Both the position numbers and the translations under genes were made by a program. From JAWKWH01 sp965204295 (lineage in GTDB: Bacteria; Pseudomonadota; Alphaproteobacteria; Rhizobiales; Rhizobiaceae), in the NCBI GenBank assembly GCA_965204295.1, contig OZ241973.1, forward strand, positions 558,001 to 622,000: a stretch of 64,000 nt of DNA, in the 5' to 3' direction. A model generated the notes under the pieces. It saw only the letters and a program-made list of their open reading frames with translations. It was not told the origin of the DNA and did not search any database. Positions 8,823-17,202 of this stretch are shown in pieces. The first letter of the stretch is position 1, and the number at the start of each line of letters is the position of its first letter.

Positions 8823-9418
8823 CAAGGTTCGCCAACCCGCTCTTGCCGGCTGTTGAAGCCCTTCATCAGGTGGGTTGTATAGGGAACTCTTTGCAGGTTC
8901 CGTTTGATCAGGTGCTCGCGCCGCCCGAATGCCTGTGCGAGCAATTTGTCGTAGGCCGGTTCATCGCGGACATGATTTCCCCGATCCAGCAAGGCCAGCA
9001 TGCGCGCTATCGGATTCTGATTTGGTTCGAACGCCGGGTCCCTTGCGACGAATACTCCTCCGGGTTTCAGCAACGCACTTGCAGCCTTCAGGATCTTGTC
9101 GAATTTGCCGAATTGCCCGAAATCGAACGTCGTCGCATCGCCCAACAGAAACGTGCCATCGGTATAATCGGATTTCGCCCGTTCGATATAGGCGGGATTG
9201 AAATCGATGCCGATATAGTTCCCGGTTTTCAGAAAACGGCGGTCGCCGGCGGGGCCGCAACCAATGTCCAGAACCGAATCGTCCACGCTACAGCCAATAT
9301 ATTCGTCATAGAGCCATTTCCGACCCTCGTGCGTTATCGCTAACTTCTGCACCCACGAATATATGGCGGGAAACGTCGGAAGGGAATGAAGCCCGCGTGT
9401 TTTTTCATTGAGTCCCAT
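8822..9418 (-). CDS. Class I SAM-dependent methyltransferase
   Basis: About 198 residues with a clear motif I VLDIGCGPAGDRRFL, motif II YIGIDFNPAYIERAK and the post-motif DATTFDFG and LLKPGGVFVARDP. It belongs to the Methyltransf_11/25 group. Placed between a GtrB-like GT2 and GtrA in the glycan operon, it probably methylates a sugar or lipid-linked intermediate; this is from context only. The ATG at 9418 overlaps the end of the GT2 gene by 14 bases. Confidence 0.82.
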   Translation of the reverse strand: MGLNEKTRGLHSLPTFPAIYSWVQKLAITHEGRKWLYDEYIGCSVDDSVLDIGCGPAGDRRFLKTGNYIGIDFNPAYIERAKSDYTDGTFLLGDATTFDFGQFGKFDKILKAASALLKPGGVFVARDPAFEPNQNPIARMLALLDRGNHVRDEPAYDKLLAQAFGRREHLIKRNLQRVPYTTHLMKGFNSRQERVGEP

Positions 9419-10428
9419 GTCCGCCTGCCCGGTCCATATCCGCACGCATGCGCGTCCCGCGACTCATTTTCTTATGGGATCGGTTGCCATCGGGATTCGC
9501 CAACCTGTTCTTGCCAAAAACCCGATCGACAAAAAAGACCGGTCGATGTTTTGTCTCATAATATATGCGCCAGATATATTCACCCATCAGACCGATCATG
9601 AGGCTGTTGATGACGCCGACCAATAGAATCAATACAATAATCGATGTCCAGCCCACCTGCAACGGTGTTCTGACCTGGTAGGTCGCAATCATGAACAGGG
9701 CGACGAGAGTGGCGAGGAGGGTGAACGCCAGACCGAACAGGCTGGCCAGGCGCATCGGCCATGTCGCGGTGGAAAAGATCCGGCTGAGCGAAATATCCAG
9801 CCGCTTAATGAAACCGTAATGGGATTTTCCGAACTTCCGCCTCGCCTTTTCGTAAGGAATTTCAGCAACCTTGTACCCGAACGACATCAAATCGATCTGG
9901 TTCCTGCGGTTGATGTCGTCAAACGACAGAAAGGCCTTGAACGCTTTTCCGTTGACCGCCCAGAAGTCGAATCCGCCGGACGGAAACTGCGGAACCGATA
10001 TGCGGACCAGACGATAGTGCAACCAGGATGTCAGCCGCTTGAAAGGCGCCTCGTTCACCTTCGCGCGCACCGCCAGAACGATGTCATTCCCCTCCTCGAT
10101 CAGGCCGACCATGCGCGTGATCAGTTCGGGCGGGTCCTGAAGATCGGCCGACATGTTGACGACAATGTCCCCCGACGCATGCTGAAACGCGGCGGCGTTC
10201 GCCGCGTGCTGGCCGAAGTTGCGCGAGAGCGCGACAACGATAACGTTGGGGTCGTTTTCGTGAATTTCCCTCAACACCTCCAACGACCGGTTGTCGCTGC
10301 CGTCATCGGTAAAGACGATTTCGTATGTCGCGGTCCGGTATCGCCGCCACCGCCGCGACGATGCGCTCGTGCAGTTCGATAAGCGACTCCGCATTTCTGA
10401 ATACCGGAATTGCGACCGAAACAAGCAT
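9405..10428 (-). pseudogene. GtrB/DPM1-like GT2 glycosyltransferase with an N-terminal frameshift
   Basis: Most of the gene codes for a GT2 enzyme: EIVFTDDGSDNRSL (first Asp motif), LSRNFGQHAANAAAF, MSADLQDPPELI (catalytic DxD-like), KARRKFGKSHYGF and two C-terminal membrane helices, as in GtrB, ArnC or dolichyl-phosphate mannose synthases. The true N-terminus, MLVSVAIPVFRNAESLIELH from the ATG at 10428, is in a different frame. The frames swap near 10334, where CGCGACATACGAAATC must lose one base (or gain two) to join. Either the gene is broken or the assembly has an error there. It would supply a polyprenyl-phosphate sugar to the GT-C genes upstream. Confidence 0.85.
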
Positions 10429-10439
10429 GACAACCTCGT

Positions 10440-10784
10440 TCAGATATAGCTGAATGCGGCCAGGGGCCGCGCCGCGATTTCATTGAACCTCTCAATGGAC
10501 GCGGGGGCGAGTTGTTTGTGCCGGCCGACCGCCGTGGCGTCGATCTTTTCCAGGGTCCGGCCTTTCCAGACCATGAACTCGGCGGGCTCCAGATTGCGCC
10601 GGCGGTTCAGCAAATGGCAGTCAAGCATCCCGGCGCGCATGAGCGAACATGCCAAGGCGGTCATGCGCCGTCGTCACATTGTTCGTCCATTCCGCCGCGA
10701 TTTCGTCTGGCTTCATCGGCAGACGCGGATAATACGCCGAAGCAGGGATGTGCCGCTTCGAGGGTTTCCTTGTATGGAAAACAT
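10440..10784 (-). pseudogene. Sulfotransferase relic with internal deletion
   Basis: The remnant begins MFSIQGNPRSGTSLLRRII, a good sulfotransferase phosphosulfate loop at the expected N-terminal position, then the frame closes. A piece in another frame reads MKPDEIAAEWTNNVTTAHDRL, and the first frame returns with a plausible sulfotransferase tail (KIDATAVGRHKQLAPASIERF, ending in AFSY). A normal gene would be about 850 bases; this is 345. Its first codons are also found as a stub behind each downstream-ending GT-C copy, showing it was the native neighbour of the GT-C gene before the tandem duplication. Confidence 0.55.
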
Positions 10785-10822
10785 GCGGCCCGGTGTTGAA
10801 AACCGCTCGCATATCCGCTCGA

Positions 10823-12592
10823 TCATTCCCCGTCGAATTCGAATACCTGCCCGTCGACCATGAGCCCGACCGCGTTGACGGTCCGCCCGCTCACCTGCCG
10901 GGCGAATGCCGCCGCGACAAGTTTCCACCTGTTTACGCCCGCGCCGTCCACGGCCGCTTGCGCGTCCGGGCGCCGGTGAAAGACATGTTTGACCTTCGGT
11001 CTAAGGACCGAGAACCGCTCATTGCCGCGGGAAGTCGAGAGCACGACGGAAACATCGTCACCCAAAACGCGGGACCTCAGAAGCGTCAGAAGAATGAAAT
11101 CGTCATTCGTTCTGAGCAGGCGCCAATGCAGATTTTCCAATTGCGATATGCTTTTCCATTCGCTTACCGGCGGAACCGGCCCTTCCAATGGATCGCTGCC
11201 CGGAAACGACGGCGCAAAGATGCCGCGCTCGGCGGCCGCCTGCACGGTGCGGCCCATGCGTTGCATTACTTTGATCAGCATCGGTGGGTTATCCGCATTC
11301 CGTGTTGCGCGTTCATACCACGCATACACATTTGCTTCGGCATAATTATCCGTCCAGCGATATGCGTTATACGAAGTCATTATGAACATCGCCGAGAATA
11401 CAAGCGCCACAAACGATTTGGCGCTGAATTTCGATACCGTGTTTGAAACGAGCACATACGTCCCGGACCACGCCATCAGTGAATGCATGAGATAGCGTGC
11501 GTCCGGTCCATCGGTCAAAGAAGCCGGGTCGTCGATCGCCACCATGGCGACGCCCAGGGGCGCCAGACAAAACAGATAAAACGCGAACGAGGCCCGCTTG
11601 TCCGGACAGGCGAGAAACCCGCGCCTGAAAACGCCGTGGGCGAAGACAACCCCCGGCAGCGCGAACAATGCGGCGACCGCCAGACAGCTCCAGACCGGCA
11701 AACTCCTGCCCAGGAAAGGTACGAACGGCAGCATGACGAATTTCGCGCCATACAAAATCTTCGACAGCAGGCTCTGTCCGATTGAAGCGGTTTGGTCGGT
11801 GCGGATGATTGATGACCCATGCTGCATAAATACGAAAAAATAGTAGAGAACGATCGTCAGCGCGAAGACGCTCCCCCAAAGCGCGACGCGCCGAAAATCG
11901 ATCGGACGGGACAGCAGCAGGACGACGAGAACGGGAACGAAGACGAGAAGTCCCGGAGAATGGGTGAAGGACGCGACCGCCGAAAGCAGAAGCGCCATGA
12001 AATCGCGCTTCCTCGAAAACAGCCAATAAATCAGCGCCGCATAGAGCAGAAAGAACGGATATCCGGTTATCAGAGTAACCCAGTAATTTGTCGAATGGGG
12101 AGCGAGCAGGATGACGCCGAGCGGGACCGCAAGCAGGAAATTCCCGATGAGCGTGAAGCGCGCGGCGAAGACGAAAGCGCAGAGCACGCAGCCGCCCGCA
12201 ATCTTCAGAACGGCGAAATCGACGGTCCCGAACAACAGATAATGAACATAGGAAATCAGCCGCCCGGATAATTTCGCATGGGGATGATTGGAGGGTGAGA
12301 AGAAGTAGGCGATCTTCTCGAAAACGGAGTCGGCGTCCAGAAACCGCCGCATGAACTGGCCGAGAAAGAAAGCGGTGTCGTCGAACGACCACGGAATATT
12401 GTAGCCGTTCCGAAACTGCGTGTGGACGAACGCGACCGCCAGCAGCGCGAGTATGACGAATCCGACCGCATCGAACAGCGTCCGGGGGGCGTCTCTCATG
12501 CGGGGAGGTGGGAGGTAAAATATTGATTTCATTGCGAAAATAGCCTTTTTCGCGCGCTGGGGGAGGGCGTATTTTTTGGCGTCAAATCCCAT
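10823..12592 (-). CDS. GT-C type multi-pass membrane glycosyltransferase, tandem copy 1
   Basis: 589 residues: a first helix, then a long loop with acidic pair FDDTAFFLGQFM, roughly ten more membrane helices, and a soluble C-terminal domain of about 130 residues. A D/E motif in the first outer loop is usual for GT-C enzymes that use polyprenyl-phosphate sugars; family membership is inferred from architecture rather than from a named domain. Start at 12592 (MGFDAKKYALPQ) overlaps the aminotransferase-tail stub and has GGGAG upstream. The body is nearly identical to copies 2 and 3 apart from loops. Likely transfers a sugar to a surface glycan, with GT2 and GtrA downstream. Confidence 0.7.
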   Translation of the reverse strand: MGFDAKKYALPQRAKKAIFAMKSIFYLPPPRMRDAPRTLFDAVGFVILALLAVAFVHTQFRNGYNIPWSFDDTAFFLGQFMRRFLDADSVFEKIAYFFSPSNHPHAKLSGRLISYVHYLLFGTVDFAVLKIAGGCVLCAFVFAARFTLIGNFLLAVPLGVILLAPHSTNYWVTLITGYPFFLLYAALIYWLFSRKRDFMALLLSAVASFTHSPGLLVFVPVLVVLLLSRPIDFRRVALWGSVFALTIVLYYFFVFMQHGSSIIRTDQTASIGQSLLSKILYGAKFVMLPFVPFLGRSLPVWSCLAVAALFALPGVVFAHGVFRRGFLACPDKRASFAFYLFCLAPLGVAMVAIDDPASLTDGPDARYLMHSLMAWSGTYVLVSNTVSKFSAKSFVALVFSAMFIMTSYNAYRWTDNYAEANVYAWYERATRNADNPPMLIKVMQRMGRTVQAAAERGIFAPSFPGSDPLEGPVPPVSEWKSISQLENLHWRLLRTNDDFILLTLLRSRVLGDDVSVVLSTSRGNERFSVLRPKVKHVFHRRPDAQAAVDGAGVNRWKLVAAAFARQVSGRTVNAVGLMVDGQVFEFDGE

Positions 12593-12715
12593 TATCGGCG
12601 CTCCCGACGATCGAGTGAATTGCGGCGACGGCAAGGTCAACGTTCTCTATTCGCAGGTTTCCTTGTATGAAAAACATGCGGCCCGGTGTTGAAAACCGCT
12701 CGCATATCCGCTCGA

Positions 12716-14407
12716 TCATTCCCTGTCGAATTCGAATACCTGCCCGTCGACCATGAGCCCGACCGCGTTGACGGTCCGCCCGCTCACATACCGGGCGAAT
12801 GCCGCCGCGACAAGTTTCCACCTGTTTACGCCCGCGCCGTCCAGAGCCGTTTGCGCGTCCGGGCGCCAGCGAAGGACATGTTTGACCTTCGGTCTAAGGA
12901 CCGAGAACCGCTCATTGCCGCGGGAAGTCGAGAGCACGACGGAAACATCGTCACCCGGAACGCCGGACCTCAGAAGCGTCAGAAAAATGAAATCGTCATT
13001 CGTTCCGAGCCGATGCCAATGCAGATTTTCCAATTGCGATATGCTTTTCCATTCGCTTACCGGCGGAACGGGCCCTTCCAGCGGACCGCTGCCCGGAAAC
13101 GACGGCGCATAAATGCCGCGCTCGGCGGCCGCCTGCACGGTGCGGCCCACGTGGGGCATTACACTTTGATCCGCCTTCCGTGTTGCGCGTTCATACCACG
13201 TATACACATTTGCTTCGGCATGATTATCCGTCCAGCGATATGCGTGATACCAAGTCATGATGAACATCGCCGAGAATACGAGCGCCACAAACGATTTGGC
13301 GCTGAATTTCGACACCGTGCCTGAAACGAGCACATACGTCCCGGACCACGCCATCAGTGAGTATATGAAATAGTGTCCAACCAGATTGTCGGTCAATGAC
13401 GCCGGGTCGTCACGTGTCACAATGGCGGCGCCCAGGGGCGCCAGACAAAACAGATAAAACGCCAACGAGGCCCGCTTGTCCGGGCAGGCGAGAAACCCGC
13501 GCCTGACGATGCCGTGGACGAAGACAACCCCCGGTAGCGCGAACAATGCGGCGACCGCCAGATAGTTCCAGACCGGCAAACTCCTGCCCAGGAAAGGTAC
13601 GAACGGCATCATGACGAATTTCGCGCCATACACGATCCCCGACAGCAGGCTCTGTCCGATTGAAGCGGTTTGGTCGTTGCGAATGATTGATCGCCCATGC
13701 TGCAATACGAAAAAGTAGTAGAGAACGATCGTCAGCGCGAAGACGCTCCCCCAAAGCGCGACGCGCCGAAAATCGATCGGACGGGACAGCAACAGGACGA
13801 CGAGAACGGGAACGAATACGAGAAGTCCCGGAGAATGGGTGAAGGACGCGACCGCCGAAAGCAGAAGCGCCATGAAATCGCGCTTCCTCGAAAACAGCCA
13901 ATAAATCAGCGCCGCATAGAGCAGAAGGAACGGATATCCGGTTATCAGAGTAACCCAGTAATTTGTCCAATGGGGAGCGAGCAGGATGACGCCGAGCGGG
14001 ACCGCAAGCAGGAAATTCCCGATGAGCGTGAAGCGCGCGGCGAAGACGAAAGCGCAGAGCACGCAGCCGCCCGCAATCTTCAGAACGGCGAAATCGACGG
14101 TCCCGAACAACAGATAATGAACATAGGAAATCAGCCGCCCGGATAATTTCGCATGTGGAAAATGGGAGGGTGAGAAGAAGTAGGCGATCTTTTCGGAAAC
14201 GGAGTCGACGTCCAGAAACCGCCACATGAACTGGTCGAGAAAAAATAGGATGTCATCACCATGGAACGAAATATTGTGGCCGTTCCGAACCTGAGTGTGG
14301 ATAAACGCGACCGCCAGCAGCGCGAGTATGACGAATCCGACCGCATCGAACAGCGCCCGGACGACACTCCCGGAAGGCCCAGGCGCACTTTTGACGTCAG
14401 AATCCAT
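12716..14407 (-). CDS. GT-C type membrane glycosyltransferase, tandem copy 2
   Basis: 563 residues, same architecture as the neighbours. The first outer loop here reads FHGDDILFFLDQFMWR; a later outer loop carries LQHGRSIIRNDQ. The N-terminal cytoplasmic piece is shorter and different (MDSDVKSAPGPSGS) and lacks the LPPP segment and its C-run. GGGAG lies five bases before the ATG at 14407. The C-terminal domain contains a small deletion relative to copies 1 and 3 (KADQSVMPHVGRT). Intact from start to stop, so it is the cleanest of the three copies. Confidence 0.72.
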   Translation of the reverse strand: MDSDVKSAPGPSGSVVRALFDAVGFVILALLAVAFIHTQVRNGHNISFHGDDILFFLDQFMWRFLDVDSVSEKIAYFFSPSHFPHAKLSGRLISYVHYLLFGTVDFAVLKIAGGCVLCAFVFAARFTLIGNFLLAVPLGVILLAPHWTNYWVTLITGYPFLLLYAALIYWLFSRKRDFMALLLSAVASFTHSPGLLVFVPVLVVLLLSRPIDFRRVALWGSVFALTIVLYYFFVLQHGRSIIRNDQTASIGQSLLSGIVYGAKFVMMPFVPFLGRSLPVWNYLAVAALFALPGVVFVHGIVRRGFLACPDKRASLAFYLFCLAPLGAAIVTRDDPASLTDNLVGHYFIYSLMAWSGTYVLVSGTVSKFSAKSFVALVFSAMFIMTWYHAYRWTDNHAEANVYTWYERATRKADQSVMPHVGRTVQAAAERGIYAPSFPGSGPLEGPVPPVSEWKSISQLENLHWHRLGTNDDFIFLTLLRSGVPGDDVSVVLSTSRGNERFSVLRPKVKHVLRWRPDAQTALDGAGVNRWKLVAAAFARYVSGRTVNAVGLMVDGQVFEFDRE

Positions 14408-14524
14408 TGGCGCTCCCGATGATCGAGTGAAGTGCGACGGCAAGGTCAACATTCTCTATTCGCAGGTTTCCTTGTATGGAAAACATGCGGCCCGGTGTTG
14501 AAAACCGCTCGCATATCCGCTCGA

Positions 14525-16288
14525 TCATTTCCCGTCGAATTCGAATACCTGCCCGTCGACCATGAGCCCGACCGCGTTGACGGTCCGCCCGCTCACCTGC
14601 CGGGCGAATGCCGCCGCGACAAGTTTCCACCTGTTTACGCCCGCGCCGTCCACGGCCGCTTGCGCGTCCGGGCGCCGGTAAAAGACATGTTTGACCTTCG
14701 GTCTAAGGACCGAGAACCGCTCATTGCCGCGGGAAGTCGAGAGCACGACGGAAACATCGTCACCCGGAACGCCGGACCTCAGAAGCGTCAGAAGAATGAA
14801 ATCGTCATTCGTTCTAAGCCGATGCCAATGCAGATTTTCCAATTGCGATATGCTTTTCCATTCGCTTACCGGCGGAACCGGCCCTTCCAATGGATCGCTG
14901 CCCGGAAACGACGGCGCATAAATGCCGCGCTCGGCGGCCGCCTGCACGGTGCGGCCTATGCGTTGCAGTACTTTGATCCGCATCGGTGGGTTATCCGCAT
15001 TCCGTGTTGCGCGTTCATACCACGTATACACATTTGCTTCGGCATGATTATCCGTCCAGCGATATGCGTCATACGAAGTCATTATGAACATTGCCGAGAA
15101 TACGAGCGCCACAAACGATTTGGCGCTGAATTTCGACGCCGTGTTTGAAACGAGCACATACGTCCCGGACCACGCCATCAATGAATATATAAGATAGCGT
15201 GAAAACGGATTGTCAGTCACGGACGAAGGGTCGTCGACCGTCACCATGGCGGCGCCCAGGGGTGCCAGACAAAACAGATAAAACGCGAACGAGGCCCGCT
15301 TGTCCGGGCAGGCGAGAAAACCGCGCCTGACGATGCCGTGGACAAAGACAACCCCCGGCAGCGCGAACAATGCGGCGACCGCCAGATAGTTCCAGACCGG
15401 CAAACTCCTGCCCAGGAAAGGTGCGAACGGCATCATGACGAATTTCGCGCCATACACGATCCCCGATAGCAGGCTCAATCCGACCGAAACGTCCTCGCTT
15501 TCGCGATTTCGAAAGACCGATGGCCCATACTGCAATACGAAAAAGTAGTAGAGAACGATCGTCAGCGCGAAGACGCTCCCCCAAAGCGCGACGCGCCGAA
15601 AATCGATCGGACGGGACAGCAGCAGGACGACGAGAACGGGAACGAATACGAGAAGTCCCGGAGAATGGGTGAAGGACGCGACCGCCGAAAGCAGAAGCGC
15701 CATGAAATCGCGCTTCCTCGAAAACAGCCAATAAATCAGCGCCGCATAGAGCAGAAGGAAGGGATATCCGGTTATCAGAGTAACCCAGTAATTTACCCAA
15801 TGGGGAGCGAGCAGGATGACGCCGAGCGGGACCGCAAGCAGGAAATTTCCGATGAGCGTAAAGCGCACGGCGAATACGAAAGCACAGAGTATCAAGCCGC
15901 CCGCAACCTTCAGGAAGGTATAATCGACAGTCCCGAACAACAGATAATGAACATAGGAAATCAGCCGCCCGGACAATTTTGCATTTGGAAAATTGCTGAA
16001 TGAAAAGAAGTAGGCGATCTTTTCGGAAACGGAGTCGGCGTCCAGAAACCGCTCCATGAACTGCTTGAGAAAAAACTTGGTATCTTCACCAAAGAACGGA
16101 GTATTGTGGCCGTTGCGGACCTGCGTGTGGATAAACGCGACCGCCAGCAGCGCGAGTATGACGAATCCGACCGCATCGAACAGCGTCCGGCGCGCGCGCC
16201 TCATGCGCGGGGGGGGGGGTAAAATATTGATTTCATTGCGAAAATCCCCATTTTTTCGCGCGGGGGGAGGGCGTATTTTTGGCGTCAA
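14525..16288 (-). CDS. GT-C type membrane glycosyltransferase, tandem copy 3 (native ATG out of frame)
   Basis: Body as in copies 1 and 2, with first outer loop FFGEDTKFFLKQFMER and a divergent loop RNRESEDVSVG. The native ATG, by comparison with copy 1, is at 16295 (MGFDAK), but from there the frame closes at 16233. The open frame shown begins with TTG at 16288; an internal ATG lies at 16204. Two runs differ from copy 1: five instead of six A (coding strand) after GACGCC, and a run of eleven C at 16209-16219 where copy 1 has a broken C-rich stretch. Loss of one A would join the ATG to the body. Either off-phase, decayed or mis-assembled. Confidence 0.65.
   Translation of the reverse strand: MTPKIRPPPARKNGDFRNEINILPPPPRMRRARRTLFDAVGFVILALLAVAFIHTQVRNGHNTPFFGEDTKFFLKQFMERFLDADSVSEKIAYFFSFSNFPNAKLSGRLISYVHYLLFGTVDYTFLKVAGGLILCAFVFAVRFTLIGNFLLAVPLGVILLAPHWVNYWVTLITGYPFLLLYAALIYWLFSRKRDFMALLLSAVASFTHSPGLLVFVPVLVVLLLSRPIDFRRVALWGSVFALTIVLYYFFVLQYGPSVFRNRESEDVSVGLSLLSGIVYGAKFVMMPFAPFLGRSLPVWNYLAVAALFALPGVVFVHGIVRRGFLACPDKRASFAFYLFCLAPLGAAMVTVDDPSSVTDNPFSRYLIYSLMAWSGTYVLVSNTASKFSAKSFVALVFSAMFIMTSYDAYRWTDNHAEANVYTWYERATRNADNPPMRIKVLQRIGRTVQAAAERGIYAPSFPGSDPLEGPVPPVSEWKSISQLENLHWHRLRTNDDFILLTLLRSGVPGDDVSVVLSTSRGNERFSVLRPKVKHVFYRRPDAQAAVDGAGVNRWKLVAAAFARQVSGRTVNAVGLMVDGQVFEFDGK
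16209..16219. repeat. Run of eleven G (C on the coding strand) in GT-C copy 3
   Basis: An uninterrupted 11-base run encoding the LPPPPRM segment just before the internal ATG at 16204. Copy 1 has the interrupted form at the same place. Runs this long slip easily during replication. Confidence 0.85.
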
Positions 16289-17160
16289 ATCCCATTATCG
16301 GCGCTCCCGACGATCGAGTGAAGTGCGGCGGCGACGGCAAGGTCAACGCTCGTATCTTCATAAATCGGCGGGCGCAAGGCCTCACACTCGAAACGGTGCG
16401 CGTTCGGCGGGTTTTCCGGCGCCGCCGAGGGAAGACCGGCATAAAGCGGAATGCGGGTCGTCAGCGGATTGAAGTACTTGCGGCAGTGGATGTTGAGCTC
16501 GCCAAGCCTGGCGAACAGAGCGTCCCGGGACATGCCCGCGGCTTTCTCGTCGACGCGGATGGCGAAATGGGACCAGTTTGGTTCGAACCCCTCACCCTGT
16601 TCACGACGCCGATACCATCGACTAGAGCGAGGCGGGATTTGTAAACCTCGGCTATGCGCGCCCTGGCGGCGATTTCCTCGCCGACGCTGTCCAGCCCCGA
16701 CAGGCCGAAAGCGGCGTGTAATTCGCTCATCTTCATGTTGATGCCGGAATGTTCGACAACGTCCTGACTGACGATTCCGAAGTTCCTCAGCCGGTCGCAC
16801 AATACCTTGTCGGCCGGACCGGGAACAAACACGGCGCCGCCTTCCACGGTCGAGAACAGCTTGGTGGCGTGAAAACTCGTCGCCGACGCGCGGCCCAGCG
16901 CGTCAGCACCGGGCGCCCGTTTATCTTCGAAGCGAAAGAATGAGCCGCATCGTAGATTATGGGCACGCTCGCCGGCGCGCAGACCGATTCCAGCCCGGCA
17001 TAATCGCAAGGCGCGCCGTAGACGTGAACGGCCAGAACCGCCGCCGTATCCTCGTCGATCTTTCCCATAGCGTATCGATAACCGCCATATAGGTCGACTT
17101 CGACGGCATTCGCGGTCTCGTCACGAATATGGGCGTGGAAAGCGGGGACGGATATCTGCT
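16285..17160 (-). pseudogene. DegT/DnrJ/EryC1 aminotransferase, 5'-truncated and frameshifted (copy A)
   Basis: Pieces in three frames line up as one sugar aminotransferase: AVLAVHVYGAPCDYAGLESV, PIIYDAAHSFASKING, then SFHATKLFSTVEGGAVFV (the PLP lysine in HATK) and SGINMKMSELHAAFG, then SHFAIRVDEKAAGM and the tail ending SIVGSADNGI. Frame changes fall near 16900 and 16620, and roughly the first hundred residues are missing. Intact members make amino sugars from nucleotide-linked keto sugars. The stop overlaps the native ATG of GT-C copy 3. Part of the gene is repeated at 21.6 kb. Confidence 0.8.
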
Positions 17161-17202
17161 CATGCGTGTTTCACAGCCCGATTTTTACAGCCGGCTTCCA
17201 TG

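Larger units (their letters stand above)
10785..16340. repeat. Tandem triplication of a GT-C unit (about 1.8-1.9 kb each)
   Basis: Native starts at 12592, 14407 and 16295 are spaced 1815 and 1888 bases. Each unit ends with the start of the sulfotransferase gene (ATGTTTTCCATACAAGGAAA) and begins with the 3' end of the DegT aminotransferase gene (VDLAVA...HSIVGSADNGI). At 12660 and 14465 these two ends are fused, giving MFSIQGNLRIENVDLAVA in one frame. The outermost joins are the original aminotransferase (16.3 kb) and the original sulfotransferase (10.78 kb). The order before duplication was therefore aminotransferase, GT-C, sulfotransferase. Confidence 0.85.

Noticed and set aside
12582..12821. 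Small genes of about 77-79 codons starting METCRGGIRP behind each GT-C copy
   Set aside because: They overlap the conserved 3' end of the GT-C genes in another frame and the rest is explained by fused sulfotransferase/aminotransferase ends left by the tandem duplication.
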